A stretch of DNA of 64,000 nucleotides from Lumbricus rubellus (lineage: Eukaryota; Annelida; Clitellata; Crassiclitellata; Lumbricidae): positions 37,140,773 to 37,204,772 of the forward strand of contig OX243818.1 in assembly GCA_945859605.1 (NCBI GenBank). Reading direction: 5' to 3'. A model generated the notes under the pieces. The model was not told the origin of the DNA, searched no databases, and saw only the letters and a list, made by a program, of their open reading frames with translations. Shown here piece after piece: positions 38,001 to 45,689 of this stretch (positions are counted from its first letter, which is position 1; each line of letters opens with the position of its first letter). The position numbers were made by a program, and so were the translations under genes.

Positions 38001-41000
38001 TATGCCTCACGGTGTAGATATGCTTTTAGCGACCAATATGCCTTTCGACCATCTGGTTCGACCACATCTGACCTTATTGGTCTTACTCACAGACTTCTAG
38101 ACATGTATCATGATGAGCCTTATGTGCGTCTTATCTCGCTCGACTTCTCCCGTGCCTTTGATACGGTTAGACATTCGTACTTATCTGAACAGCTTGCTCA
38201 AATGCCTTTACCTGACTTTCTGTATAATTGGATCTTATCCCTATTGCATAATCGACAAAACTGCACTAAATTTCTTGGCCAAGTTTCAACCTTTTGTAAG
38301 ATTAGCGCCAGTATTATTCAGGGCTCGGGACTTGGACCGGATGATTTTGTGGTAGTTATTTCAGGTCTGACACCAGTTCACCGTAGTAATAGTCTTCTGA
38401 AATATGCAGATGACAACTACATCTTAATTCCTGCTTCTGCTATTGCTACCACTTCTACTGAGCTCGACAATGTTGCTATGTGGGCTCTTACTAGTAGAGG
38501 AGAGTGGGGCAAGAGCGGCCCCTTAAGAATTTCTTCTAAATATCTTTGAGCAGATGACAATATTGAAACAATCGACTATACCTTGTCATAGACCAACCAT
38601 TTGGCTCTGTAGGGCACACAAACTATTTCAGAAAAATTCATCTGATTTTTTGGTATTAAACATTTTTTGCATACTCTTGAAAGGCCACTCTTGCCCCACC
38701 CGTGGGGAAAGAGTGGCATGCAGTATTAACCCTCGTATTTACACTACATATATTTTGGATTGCTATTTTGGAGATATATTATAGCTTCCCTGGGACTAAT
38801 TTCGCATTAATGATAATAATTATAAACAATAATGATTCTAGTACTAATATTAGTGAGAGTAATAATAATAATAGTAGCAATTAATAAAAACTTATGGTAA
38901 AGTTGAGGCCACTCTTGCCCCATGCGGCCACGGCTACTCTTGCCCCGTTACCATAGCAATTAATTTTTTCTAATTTCTCGTAACATCTTTCGAATTCATT
39001 CAATTTAATACGCGCAATCAATGCGTTTTTGATGTCTTTGCAACATAAAATTATCGAAAAATTTAGCATCGAAAATTTTGATTTTATAAAAAATTATTCC
39101 TAACTATTCCGATTTACAATGATTTTAGAAAAATCGATTTTTAAAAATTTACTCATAGAGTTTGCAAACAAATTTTAAAAATCTTATGTCGTTCGATGCG
39201 GCCGAAAAATGTCTTTCAACGTGGCTTAGTTTAATCGCTACGCATACGTATTGCTTTACGATATCCTTCCGTCTATTCTTGCCCCGCAGGCCGCTCTTGC
39301 CCCACTCTCCTCTAATCTCAAACTCAACCATGGTAAATCTAAGGAGATGATAATTAATTAGCCGTCCAAGGTCTAAGCTAACCAATCTCCCTTCCCCTAT
39401 ACCTGGTATGGAGAGGGTGACAAAATCTGTCATCCTAGGGCTAACAATTACGGATAAGCTTAACTTTAACTTGCACATTGATCGTATCTGTATTAAGGCC
39501 AACCAATCGCTCTACGCAATACGCATTCCTATTTCTCATGGACTCATGGGTCTTCGCCTTTTTGACGTTGTTCGGGCCACAATGTTGGCCCGTCTTCTCT
39601 ATGCTTCTCCTGCATGGTATGGTTTTGCTAATGCTGCACAGAGAACGCGTATTAACTCAATAATACGTAAAATGGTACGTCACAAGTATCTGCCTGAAGA
39701 CCAGAAGTCTTTTGATGACCTCTGCTGCTGTGCTGACACCTCTCTTTTTTCGTCTGTACTTTACAATCCTAGCCATGCATGTTCTTAATTGCCTTGTTGC
39801 CTCCTATAAAGAATGTTACCTACTCCCTCCGCCCTCGATCACACGATCGAGAGATCCCATATGCTGACACATTAACTAGGAGAGGCTTTATTACTCGTAT
39901 GATATATACGCGTGGGGCGCGGTGGTCTAGTGGTGGCGTCGTTGCCTTGGAGCCGGAAGGTCCGAGGTTCGAATCCACCTCACCGCGTAAGGACCTTGGG
40001 CAAGTCCTTCACTTACAATTGCTCAGCGCTTCGGCGTGAAACTCCGATGCAGTGTCCGCTCTGCATCGGGAGCGCCTCTGTGTAGCGCAGTGTTTCTTAA
40101 CCAGTGTTCGACCGAACCCCTGGGGTTCGATGAGCCACTGCCAGGGGTTCGGCAGAGGTCCTCTGAAATATATACATATTCAGGGTCAGTGAGAGTGAGT
40201 GAAAAATCATTTCCTATTGCTTCCAAAGAGCAACTACAAAGGACACATTAAGCTATAAGTTGAAATTGGTAGGCTACTGTTATTAGTTCATGTATTGAAT
40301 GTATTAATAATTTATTGTATCACATTTTGGTACAAGTTTTTTCCTTTTGTTCCCATTAGTTAAAAAATTATTGTTCAAACTTGAGGGGTTCGGTGAGTGG
40401 TCATGGATTTCTCTTGGGGTTCGGCTCCCTTGAAAAGGTTAAGAACCACTGGAGTAGAGAAAGCTTGAAGGGGCGCTATAACAAGTGCACATACAAACAA
40501 ACAAATATCGATATGTTTATTCGGCTATTTAGCCGACTTTTAATATGTAAAATTGATAATAATTGCATTTTCACTGACTTTATTAGATCTGTTGATTATT
40601 TACTTATGTATATATACAGGGTGGCTAAAAATGTACCACCGCATAAAATGCAATATCTTCGCAACCGATTGACATTTTGCTTCGAAAATTTTCCAATTTG
40701 AAGAGGAATGAATATCCAACAATATCTGAAAGTTTCACTGAAAACCTTTTATATTTGCAAAAGTTACAACTGTTTACACTTTGAATTTGGTTTTTTCAAA
40801 TTTTTGCGAAAAAATTAACGTCAATTGTAGATTTCCATGTCAAATGATATCCCTTTTCACTACGACCTCAGAATTCCGTTTTACAATTTATCGTAGGGTA
40901 TGATGGGAGTGTCCACTCCCTGCTTTAACACGAGTTCGAATTCTTTTTGTGAAGCTCAATATGGCCTTGTTTATCGGGTCCTGCGGCAACTGATCCCACA

Positions 41001-44000
41001 TTAGCAGCAAGACTTCCTTCAGCAAGCCAATGTTCTCCAACTTGGGATGAAATGTCTTGCAGCGTTCCAGCATAGCTCCCTAGACGTGACAAGCAAGAGG
41101 GCTAAGGTCTGGCGAGGTTGTTAGTCACCTTTGCCAATAAATATACTGCAGTTGATGGCAAAAATAAGGTAGCGTTATCATAATCAGTCTTGCCGTGCGA
41201 GCATGCATGCGCACCGCCCTGCTGGAAAATGAATCCAGATGTTAGGGCATACCTGGTCTTCAATGAGTCTGGGTAAGAGAGTTCGGCGATGAGTTTGACA
41301 TTTAGCCTACTGAATGGGATAAAATGCAGCATTTTCTTGAAGCCGTAACACATGCCAGCATAGCTGATGCTGAAACCATGATGTGCTTTGCAAACTTAAC
41401 CCTTTCGAATACCAAGCGAATTTTCTGAACATGGTGCTTTTTTTCCTGTGAGACCAAACGACAACTTCCTTCCTCTCTTTCAACATCTGACCTTCGTTAC
41501 ATAAACACGTTGGCAGATAGCCTTTGCAGTGCTTCAGACTCCTTTTTTCACTGGGTCTTTTGCTTTGACCGCGCGATGTCCCAGTCTCTGTTCACGCAAC
41601 GTCCGAGTTTCCATTTTATCCTCTGCAGAAACTTTGCCCAAGACGTCCAGTAACGGATTCCCAAACTAAGACCTTAATATACAAAATATGACCACATACT
41701 AACAGCTTACATCATAAACAGCTTCTTTACAGCTGTTAGTGAGGTTGTATGACATCATCATCATATTGTGTGTTGTAATTTGCCAAAAAATCGTATTGAA
41801 ATCACATGTATTGGAATATAATTCTCCGGATATTCGAAAAAACGGAATTTAAAGTTTAAACAGCTGTAACTTTTGCAAACATGAAAACTTTCAAGTGAAA
41901 GTTTCAGGGATTGTTGGAAATTCAATCCCCTACAAATTGGAAAATTTTCGGAGAAAAATTACCATCAGTTTTGAAGTTATCGTATTTTATCCGGTGGTAC
42001 CTTTTTTTGAGCCACCCTGTATATATTCACTTTTTCATAATTGATTGATATGTTCCCGCAGTGCGTTTGCAGGCGGTTTATTAAAGTATATACTTACTTA
42101 CTTACTTACTTATAAGCAATATATATAATTTTGTATTATAATTATATAAACAGTGCATATACAGGGTGGCGCAAAATAAACCGGACTATTAGTTGAACGA
42201 GGAGCAAAAGTTAACAGTTCCTATTACTGTGACGTCGTCCTACATCAAGGATTACTGCCAGACATTATAGCTCACTCTGGTGACAATTTCCCTTTCCAGC
42301 AGGATGGAGCACATGCTCATCGTTCACGAAAAACAGTTGATTTTCTCACTGCTCACGCTCCAGACTTGATTGAACCAGAAAATTGGCCACCGAACAGTCC
42401 GGATTTGAATCCCGTAGACTATTCGATCTGGGGAGTGCTTCAAGCAGCTTGTCTACAGGCAGAGAATTCGAGATATTGAACATTTGAAAGAAGTTCTGAC
42501 CGCATGCTGGGACGAAATCAGCGAGGACTCTATCAACCGGGCTATTGGACAGTTTCGCAAGCGATTGTCATTGGTTATCGCAGCAAACGGAGGACAAACT
42601 GAACATCACTTTGACTGAAATTTCTTACGCATTCAGAAAATTCTGAAACTTTACAGTTCATTCAATGTTATATCAAATGCCAAACCATTGCCATTTTTCT
42701 GTGTCATTTCTGTCTAATGATAGTTTTAAGGCGATAATTACTTTGATTATTCAAGCGATGCAATTGCAAAAACTAATAGTCCGGTTTATTTTGCGCCACC
42801 CTGTATATAGGCAAATGGCCCAGTTGTGGCCTAATTGTGAGCAATGGCGATACTGGGTCTCCCCACATGAGGGCAATTGACAAGGGAGGGCGACTGGTGG
42901 CAAGGGTGGATGATGACTGATCAAGAAGGTAGGCCCTACAGTAATGATAGCGGCCTTTAGCCTCAAGCAAATAATCACCCATAAGAGTTATTTGGAGGTT
43001 CAGTCGGTATTGCATAGACGTAGCGGTTCTGATTGTTTAAACTTAAAACTTTGTCTTTACAGCTTTGTAAATATTCGTGTATTTTGTCTGCATACAAAAT
43101 GTAGACGTTCCCTTTATTTCCGGAAGACAGTCTATTGAAGTGTGAGTGAATTGTAGGCAAGAATTAGGATTTATGAGGACTGGATGAAGTTCTAGGCCTA
43201 CTGCAGATTGGTAGATGATCGGGGTGTCCAAATGCTCTTATTACTTCCGAGTGCTATTCCTTTAGGCATGCATTAATATTTAAATTTGTCATTGAGTACA
43301 AGTGCAGGGTCGTAAGTACCGTGAAGAGCATAGGGGCAGAGAAGATTTCAGCAGTGGGGTGGCCAAGATTTTACTTCTGCCCGAAAAATAAATTCGGATT
43401 AAATGACTTAAAAAACCTGCGACTTTAAATCTCATGAAAAATACTCTTTTCGAAAACCAAAAAGTTGAAGACTTTTTGGGGCATCGACTTGAAATCTCGT
43501 GAAAAATACTCTTTTCGAAAACCAAAAAGTTGAAGACGTTTTGGGGCATCGACTTGAAATCTCGTGAAAACTGAAAAGTACTATTTTGAGGCTTCTTTTA
43601 CTATTTTCCCGGGTCTGGTTGCCCGAAAAATTAGACTGGTCCGAAATTTGGGGACATTCCCCTCTGGACCCCCGCCTCCTACGCCTATGACGTAGACGAA
43701 TTCATTGAATGAATATGATACGTTTTGTATTTCCTCTAGGCGTAATTCTGTCAGGTTTGGGCCCACAATTTTTTTGAACTGGCCCTTCACATTTGCTAAT
43801 TCGGCCCTGGCTTCGAGTTCGTATTCTATTCAATAAATAGGTGAGTCAGACATTTCTGAGTCTTGAGAAGTTGGGACACATTATGCACAGTAGGCCTAGT
43901 TGATGATTCAAAATGAATTCAATTCCTGTGTTGATCCGAAACATGAAGAATGCCGTCCTAGCGTAGAAGATAGCTCTTTCATTAGGTCTATTTTTGAGAG

Positions 44001-44191
44001 TCGCACAGATGCGATGAAACATGAACGTTAGAACAATTTAGAGACTGCAAATTGCTGTAAGGGTCTATTGATTTTTATATCTTGTCTTAGATAAACAATT
44101 ATAGAAGATGATTCTTGGAGGCTAATGCCAAACGGCATAATGAGATCGGATATTAGTTACCTTCACCTTCAGCAACTGCCTGCGAAGACAT
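14640..44191 (-). CDS. Gene A: SH3 / F-box-like / CARD / TRADD-N-like / NHL-like propeller protein
   Basis: The coding sequence joins 44191-44161, 34933-34585, 30270-30191, 27984-27956, 25224-25038, 24595-24308, 16314-15943 and 15538-14640 on the minus strand (2235 nt, 744 aa plus stop). Every junction has GT-AG borders and matching phase. The start ATG has an in-frame TAA ten codons upstream. Domains by residue: conserved unknown 11-100, SH3 about 100-153, F-box-like 164-225, CARD about 245-320, TRADD-N-like 322-445, propeller 446-744. Death-fold plus propeller recalls Apaf-1-type sensors by analogy only; the function is inferred. Introns hold nearly all the transposons of the window. An extra exon block (21774-23825) may add exons. 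The weak point is the CARD donor (GAG|gtttga); without splicing there the frame stops soon after the CARD. Confidence 0.75.
15943..16314 (-). CDS. Gene A exon 7: TRADD-N-like segment
   Basis: Acceptor tgtcttcag|TC and donor GTTG|gtaagt; 372 nt, the same length as in gene B. It encodes a beta-alpha-beta pattern starting VVIKVDVQTRGADG, with DGLEILNSQLDRQTMVVWIW and LENLQRMFDSDQLKDIFFGF. The order (Leu-rich strand, hydrophobic strand ending in CH, then helix L-x-x-x-x-x-x-x-x-L) resembles the TRADD N-terminal ferredoxin-like fold. This is my pattern reading, not a search result. Confidence 0.6.
16440..17890. other. Gene A intron 6 part: no coding sequence seen
   Basis: A 104-aa plus-strand frame at 17349-17663 has no recognisable domain. 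About 17010-17190 resembles 28430-28630 (both contain GCAGCTCTCAATT/TCAGCTCTCAATT, CCCGAGTTA and a TGACGTCATC-like stretch), so it is a dispersed repeat. Confidence 0.4.
17891..18291 (-). repeat. LTR (downstream copy, 401 bp)
   Basis: Starts TGTTACGGTCCCTCC and ends GGAATCCAACA as read on plus. It differs from the other LTR by a 5-bp length change near 17950 and few other positions seen. Near-identity implies a fairly recent insertion. Confidence 0.85.
18680..20302 (-). CDS. 540-aa ORF of the LTR element, unknown product
   Basis: A long uninterrupted frame inside the LTR element. The product is rich in Val, Ser, Asp and Cys. It begins MHASRSSSDENGCPIEAKVQ and ends with hydrophobic stretches (SLLVLCESVTALFALSFLAL). 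I do not recognise a Gag, zinc knuckle, protease or RT motif. The antisense strand is also largely open in pieces (19756-20393). It may be a divergent structural protein or a captured sequence. The start chosen is the first ATG after the leader. Confidence 0.45.
   Translation of the reverse strand: MHASRSSSDENGCPIEAKVQLNVCDDCTAEVNLLFEDVVDFAQMFVGEEVDVAGTVFDFVSHELKFVWVKRLPFRHLHRTCVNVLFEHEDNHSWITRWVHKKLLHEVGLLRMDDFVHNVIECLHSDVNCEDDAKLFVRSRAHENFVSSEIFDSLDVSEVHVDVASEVNVVCETSPLSLVVASLHDGARENFVVQSMLTTVVYETTPNVSWCCTVSTVALLSTSVDFCGRMVVVHRVVLSTHCFVCEHGSNEFVLTDVILHVDKDVTSARKGQLFLDDIVRFHVFLARSALLTVARECVDDSLAAGDISSDLIAFDVCCSYLESFSRDCFQTLAYVDSSVGVDVSSLQEDFADECWSVMPECIDFFAGIVSLPDELSLRCNDANSFVLSCESASLQIHDMDSLVGDGCRLRFGSARLRQRSVSAFVVRWMVTTILAMTTSRFAFESDEYDGLSLASSLTSDTSLLVLCESVTALFALSFLALWFGSVPLCLIPFRFWKSQENDFLELSPLTVSRRCSWGIRLRPCRSLLLIDILCRFSFGD
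20500..20885 (-). repeat. Iterated CCGGAATGGATACCGTATA motif in the LTR-element leader
   Basis: At least six copies of ACCGGAATGGATACCGTATA or one-base variants (about 20620, 20653, 20691, 20733, 20842 and 20863, plus a diverged one near 20495). They lie between the primer site and the 540-aa ORF. The spacing is irregular (about 20-110 bp). Confidence 0.8.
20981..20998 (-). promoter_or_regulatory. Primer binding site, tRNA-Pro type
   Basis: Two bases inside the LTR edge, the minus strand reads TGAGGGCTCGTCCGGGAT. It differs by one base from the 18-nt sequence complementary to the tRNA-Pro 3' end used by several retroelements. It fixes the element's orientation as minus. Confidence 0.8.
21001..21396 (-). 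repeat. LTR (upstream copy in element sense, 396 bp)
   Basis: Same TG...CA borders as the partner. Its last 31 bp recur alone at 23901-23931, followed by the same host flank. The block 21366-23900 was therefore duplicated after this LTR was in place. Confidence 0.85.
21774..22061 (-). CDS. Gene A extra CARD exon (A')
   Basis: 288 nt. The 5' part is gene B-like and the 3' part gene A-like, with the switch near 21960. It encodes a complete CARD differing from the exon at 24308-24595 at few positions (Cys-Cys-Thr-Gln in place of Cys-Ser-Thr-Gln). Its borders and phase match the neighbouring exons, so it could splice to the TRADD-N-like exon at 16314. Confidence 0.65.
22445..22637 (-). CDS. Gene A extra F-box-like exon (A')
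   Basis: 193 nt. It differs from gene B exon 5 by one base that I could see (Leu for Ile in FP(L/I)QRYQDV). It is bounded by tttag and AATG|gtagat. It is compatible in phase with both A' neighbours. Confidence 0.65.
23330..23358 (-). CDS. Gene A extra linker micro-exon (A')
   Basis: Copy of gene B exon 4 (29 nt). It accepts phase 1, so splicing directly from the gene A CARD exon (24308) into it would keep frame. Confidence 0.5.
23746..23825 (-). CDS. Gene A extra SH3-end exon (A')
   Basis: Copy of gene B exon 3 (80 nt, GWWMVKKLESGQIGFIP). It needs phase 2 upstream, while the preceding CARD exon ends in phase 1. Inclusion would break the frame. It is probably skipped or non-functional. Confidence 0.5.
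24308..24595 (-). CDS. Gene A exon 6: CARD
   Basis: Acceptor catgtag|AT and donor GGAG|gtttga; 288 nt. It contains ENIQPNEEFIASLLSLNC, TQEESQFIEGQRSKRDKN and FSNFIRCLRKTNQKTVARIM. This is the CARD pattern: a Leu-rich first helix, T-x-E-E before helix 2, R-x-x-K-x-x-x-I-L, then F-x-x-F-x-x-x-L and a terminal amphipathic helix. CARDs mediate homotypic assembly of apoptotic and inflammatory complexes. Without splicing, the frame ends 12 codons later at 24273. Confidence 0.8.
25038..25224 (-). CDS. Gene A exon 5: F-box-like segment
   Basis: Acceptor ttatag|CTG and donor GAAAG|gtaggt; 187 nt, phase 0 to 1. It begins LNDLPLELLDVVLENSFLQW and continues TLASVDFCWFQRVTRRVFRK. The pattern L-P-x-E-L-L ... 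V-x-x-x-W ... resembles an F-box, a Skp1-binding helix bundle that recruits ubiquitin ligases. A SOCS-box or an unrelated helical segment is possible. Gene A lacks six bases relative to gene B here. Confidence 0.65.
25840..26360 (-). pseudogene. LINE reverse-transcriptase C-terminal relic
   Basis: Two overlapping frames share one coding history. One has TRLLKALVWPVATYGCEAWT (26068-26358). The other has LRYFGHVMRQQKDSIENRLL and GRGRPRTAWIDNI (25844-26140). These are the C-terminal phrases of non-LTR retrotransposon polyproteins. A frameshift lies near 26130. It sits in gene A intron 4. Confidence 0.75.
26440..26770 (+). pseudogene. LINE C-terminal relic
   Basis: A degraded plus-strand frame includes a DDIK..NELSSAELIKKAK stretch, then REQWSIIVYDGTNHRFENG. 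This resembles the last residues of a LINE ORF2. It contains stops and a short duplication of GAGAGGAAAGGAAGCTATGG near 26470-26520. Confidence 0.5.
27956..27984 (-). CDS. Gene A exon 4: linker micro-exon
   Basis: A 29-nt exon between aaacag and GCG|gtaag that encodes a short linker (EKYQETARTA). It aligns with the 29-nt exon of gene B and of the chimeric block. The exact splice borders and phase are what support it. Confidence 0.65.
28944..30118. mobile_element. Tc1/mariner-like MITE (1175 bp)
   Basis: The ends CAGGGTGGGCCAAAAAAGTA and TACTTTTTTATGGCCCACCCTG are inverted and flanked by TA on both sides (28942-28943, 30119-30120). Inside, arms with GACGATTCAAAAACGAAAC and its inverse recur, so most of the element can fold back. 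It encodes no transposase. It lies in gene A intron 3. Confidence 0.85.
30191..30270 (-). CDS. Gene A exon 3: SH3 second half
   Basis: An 80-nt exon between ttgcag and gtatac. It encodes DAVGWWMVRLLESGQIGFIP and then RNRVVI. The double Trp, the G-x-x-G-x-x-P core and the Asn-Arg before the last strand are the SH3 fingerprint. Its phase joins exon 2 exactly (GG plus A). SH3 domains bind proline-rich ligands. Confidence 0.8.
30524..31495. mobile_element. Palindromic mariner derivative
   Basis: The last 250 bp of a mariner transposase gene are present twice, head to head: inverted at about 30524-30780 and direct at about 30790-31495. The direct arm matches the 37.3-38.0 kb mariner (ILQQDGAPTHRD-like stretch, SPDLNSVDYKIWG-like stretch) and ends ATGCCTCACGGTG-TA. 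Several indels kill the frame. Confidence 0.75.
31529..31938. mobile_element. hAT-like MITE (410 bp)
   Basis: Ends CAGTGGCGTAGCAA and TTGCTACGCCTCTG, flanked by a perfect 8-bp duplication ATAGGAAT (31521-31528 and 31939-31946). No coding capacity. Confidence 0.9.
31980..32320. repeat. Iterated GTCGTATGTCCA motif
   Basis: GTCGTATGTCCA or GTCGTATCTCCA occurs about seven times (for example near 32012, 32143, 32170, 32191, 32231, 32302). Two inverted versions (GGAGATACGAC) are also present. The spacing is irregular. It could be an old foldback arm; no ends were found. Confidence 0.55.
32338..32930. other. Gene A intron 2 part: no gene seen
   Basis: A 95-aa plus frame at 32566-32853 has no recognisable domain. 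Nothing else is supported. Confidence 0.35.
32951..33355. mobile_element. Foldback element, GGACGTTTCGTC-type arms (405 bp)
   Basis: The left end has GCGGACGTTTCGTCAACGG and the right end GACGAAACGTCCGCGAACC. The core has CATCAATCCCGCTTCCATTTC units like the other foldbacks. The flanks GAATAGTCA (32942-32950) and GAATATTCA (33356-33364) are a 9-bp duplication with one mismatch. It has the same core and duplication length as the CGACAACTCGTC family but a different arm vocabulary. Confidence 0.75.
34078..34403. mobile_element. hAT-like MITE (326 bp)
   Basis: Ends CATGGGCGGA and TCCGCCCATG, flanked by TTTGGGTT (34070-34077) and TTTGGGTG (34404-34411). This is an 8-bp duplication with one mismatch. 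No transposase. Confidence 0.7.
34585..34933 (-). CDS. Gene A exon 2: conserved unknown region and SH3 first half
   Basis: The acceptor is ttacttccag|AA and the donor ATCGG|gtgact. It has a conserved region with HDFDPRQMSKRE and GEELEIDDTLQGGILMEYLT, shared closely with gene B. A variable linker follows, then SH3-like NLYSVMSTFKKGDKM. The middle (KYYEEYKYKYKFGDYE) is the most diverged part between the paralogs. I do not recognise the region before the SH3. Confidence 0.75.
34984..35042. repeat. (TA)n microsatellite
   Basis: About 29 uninterrupted TA units, in gene A intron 1 just upstream of exon 2. Confidence 0.95.
35420..35535 (+). repeat. SINE/LINE 3'-tail fragment
   Basis: AGAGGCGCTATATAAATGC followed by (AATGAATG)n and (TTGATTTGAT)n. 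The GGCGCTATA end is shared with SINE family 2, and the GATTTGATTT tail with the LINE at 59483. Only the tail is preserved. Confidence 0.5.
35536..36235. other. Gene A intron 1 part: no gene seen
   Basis: A short fragment near 35955-36040 (GGGGGTTCAAGATTTTACTTC) matches 43350-43420, so it is a dispersed repeat. A 78-aa frame at 35636-35872 has several Cys but no recognisable domain. Confidence 0.35.
36236..36440 (+). repeat. tRNA-derived SINE (family 2 copy)
   Basis: GGGGCACGGTGGTGCAGCCG, GGTTCAAATCCACCTCAAG, GCTCAGCGCTTCGGCGTGAA and a GGGGCGCTAATACAAGTGC end. A (CATA)n/(CAAT)n tail follows. Confidence 0.75.
36536..36905. mobile_element. Mariner-type element fragment (left end)
   Basis: It starts TA-CAGGATGGCTCAAAAATG, the same terminus as the element at 40617-42019. 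Its body matches 41670-41920 of that element (GACCTTAATATACAAAATATGACC and following), with the middle deleted. The right end is missing; the sequence changes abruptly near 36905 to another mariner. Confidence 0.7.
36905..38014 (+). pseudogene. Mariner transposase, frameshifted
   Basis: The N-terminal helix-turn-helix part (from about 36900, KRFLKKFPHTNWSHSGL) breaks by a frameshift near 37095. The second helix-turn-helix region is readable in the next frame (IAREVGISQRSVNRIVKKDL). The catalytic part (37151-37897) has WFTDEK, FQQDGAPAHR and WPPNSPDLNPVDYKIWG, giving the three Asp residues. There are 32 residues between the second and third. It cuts and pastes DNA at TA. The right terminus ATGCCTCACGGTG-TA is present, the left is not seen. 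It is non-functional as read. Confidence 0.8.
38017..39905 (+). pseudogene. LINE reverse transcriptase relic, split by a MITE
   Basis: It encodes AFRPSGSTTSDLIGLTHRLL, then SLDFSRAFDTV, then KYADDNYILI (the YADD catalytic motif of a non-LTR reverse transcriptase). It is cut at 38495 by a TA-flanked MITE and resumes at 39313 with NLKLNHGKSKEMII. The rest continues in 39408-39788 (ERVTKSVILGLTITDKLNFN) and in a broken tail to about 39905. The GVPQG-type loop is altered (IIQGSGLGPD). Stops and shifts make it dead. Confidence 0.8.
38497..39312. mobile_element. TA-flanked MITE with long perfect inverted ends (816 bp)
   Basis: The first 24 bases (GAGGAGAGTGGGGCAAGAGC then GGCC) are repeated perfectly inverted at the right end. 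TA is on both sides (38495-38496, 39313-39314). The interior repeats CCACTCTTGCCCCA-type words in both senses. No transposase. Perfect termini suggest recent activity. Confidence 0.9.
39912..40500 (+). repeat. tRNA-derived SINE (family 2), split by a hAT-like MITE
   Basis: The head GGGGCGCGGTGGTCTAGTGG is identical in form to 11129. The SINE is interrupted after GGGAGCGCCTCTG near 40080 and resumes at 40452 with AGCTTGAAGGGGCGCTATAAC. Confidence 0.8.
40088..40451. mobile_element. hAT-like MITE (364 bp)
   Basis: Ends CAGTGTTTCTTAACCAG and GGTTAAGAACCACTG. The flanks GTGTAGCG and GAGTAGAG agree at six of eight positions, compatible with an old 8-bp duplication. CAGTG...TTCTTAACC is a common hAT terminus. 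Confidence 0.75.
40617..42019. mobile_element. Mariner-type element, decayed (1403 bp)
   Basis: The ends CAGGGTGGCTAAAAATGTAC and GTACCTTTTTTTGAGCCACCCTG are inverted, with TA on each side. The minus strand between 40888 and 41353 carries a ruined transposase (FIFQQGGAHA in place of FxQQDGAPAH, later SFTKRIRTRVKAGSG). The catalytic Asp is lost and the frame is broken. Confidence 0.8.
42162..42803 (+). mobile_element. Mariner-type element, internally deleted (642 bp)
   Basis: The inverted ends CAGGGTGGCGCAAAATAAAC and GTTTATTTTGCGCCACCCTG-like are followed by TA. It keeps the C-terminal catalytic part (FQQDGAHAHRSRKTVDF, then NWPPNSPDLNPVDYSIWG) with a frameshift near 42450. The N-terminal half is missing. 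Confidence 0.85.
42900..44100. other. Gene A intron 1 / 5' side: no gene seen
   Basis: Contains a 65-bp tandem repeat (43434-43563) and, from about 43838, sequence related to the region upstream of gene B exon 2 (55751 onward). No supported coding exon except exon 1 beyond this stretch. Confidence 0.4.
43434..43563. repeat. 65-bp tandem duplication
   Basis: GTGAAAAATACTCTTTTCG...GGGGCATCGACTTGAAATC appears twice in direct succession, with one or two differences. It is bordered by repeat sequence shared with 35955-36040. Confidence 0.8.
44161..44191 (-). CDS. Gene A exon 1 (start)
   Basis: Encodes MSSQAVAEGE plus one nucleotide, then the donor GAAG|gtaact. It aligns with gene B exon 1 (MTAKTVEEGE), and the 5' flanks are also related (43.8-44.3 kb against 55.75-56.25 kb). 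An in-frame TAA upstream supports this ATG. Confidence 0.75.
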
Positions 44192-44925
44192 TTCTTTCTT
44201 CTTCCCTTCTCTTAAATCTTAAAAAAAGAAACAAATTTCTTTCCGAACATTGCTTAAGAAACATGGCCTGTAATATGCCATTGATTTCAATTACTGGTAG
44301 GCTAATTAGTGGAATTATTTTTGCAATGGCTTGATAGTAGGCTAATTCATTGATTAATTCCAATTGATTAATTCACTTAGTAATTCCAGTGATACTCTGA
44401 TTGGAAAATAATAGCCTTCTGATATATTGCACGATTACTGCCTAATAGGAACGGTTCACACGTTGACTACAAATTCAATGAATGTCAGTGTTTAATCTAG
44501 TCGAGAGGATGAGGTTTCTATGGAGGACGGGCAAAGATCGCAGCGTCCAGATGGGAATAGGTTTTTGATGTCCCTCGAAATCTCCATAGGAAATGTTTTT
44601 GAATTTTAGCATTTAAATCTGTTATTCTAACAAAATTGCTGTACTTTTCAGTGCTGATAAGAGTGGTTCAAGATTTTAATAAATATAATTATACTTGCAA
44701 CAATAATTTCTGTATTATTATATTAAGTTCAGCAACTCAACGGATCAGCACAACTCAACAGCACTCTTATGCCTGCCATGCAGTGATTGATATATTCAGT
44801 CTGTGCATAATTATCGCAAGCTGTGTTTATAAAGGTAGCGACGAGTGAATGCCTTGAACATTATCTTCACTCACATAATTTTTATGAGCGTCTTCGAAAA
44901 TCAGGCCTATGATATTCGTCTGTGC
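44192..44925. other. Upstream of gene A: promoter side, no motif resolved
   Basis: The 5' untranslated part and promoter of gene A should lie here. Similarity to 56146-56340 upstream of gene B is seen just 5' of the start (GCCTGTAATATGCCATTGATTTCAA-type block). No TATA box or initiator can be assigned with confidence. Confidence 0.35.
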
Positions 44926-45533
44926 GGTGTCACGACAACTCGTCTAACGACAACTCGTCTAACGACAAGTTGTCTCCGGACAATTCGTCTAACGACAATT
45001 GGTCTACTGACAACTTATCCAGCGCTTGAGAAATGGAAGCTGGATGATAGTTTTTAGAGGTGAAATGTAGGTTGGATTGATGAAAAATCGCAAGAGACAT
45101 GGAATCTAGATGATGGTTCTCTTACAGGTGAAATAGAAGCTGGATTGACGAAAATAACGCATGATAATTAAAAGCTGGATGAAGGTATTTCTAGATCTGA
45201 AATGGAAGCAGGATTGATAAGAAAACCGCTTAAGTAATGGAAGCTGGATGAGGATATTTTTATATATGAAATGGAAGCTGGATTGACTAAAATAACAGGC
45301 GAGAAATAGAAGCTGGATGAAGGTATTTTTAGATTTGACGTAGAAATGGGTGCATGTTGGAATACATGAATGAAAATCATCAATCCAGCTTCAATTTAAG
45401 CAAAAAACATTTTCGTAAATCCAGCTTCTATTTCATCAATACTATTCGTCAGTAGACCAGTTGTCGTTAGACCAATTGTCCGGAGACGAGTTGTCGTTAG
45501 ACGAGTTGTCGGTAGACCAGTTGTCGTGGAACC
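44926..45533. mobile_element. Foldback element, complete (608 bp)
   Basis: Ends GGTGTCACGACAACTCG and CCAGTTGTCGTGGAACC, arms of CGACAACTCGTCTAA-type units, core of AAGCTGGATGAAGG units. It is flanked by a perfect 9-bp duplication CGTCTGTGC (44917-44925 and 45534-45542). Confidence 0.9.
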
Positions 45534-45689
45534 CGTCTGTGCAATCCTGAACGGTTTGACGGAGACAAAATCAGACTCCGATGTATTTAATTGCTCCAAA
45601 GTTGTGACGAAAATTGCTGGAAATTGGATCACAGCAAGAAATAACGCAAACAATCTTGACGCTTTACGAGCAAACTTCTTCTTTCTTCT

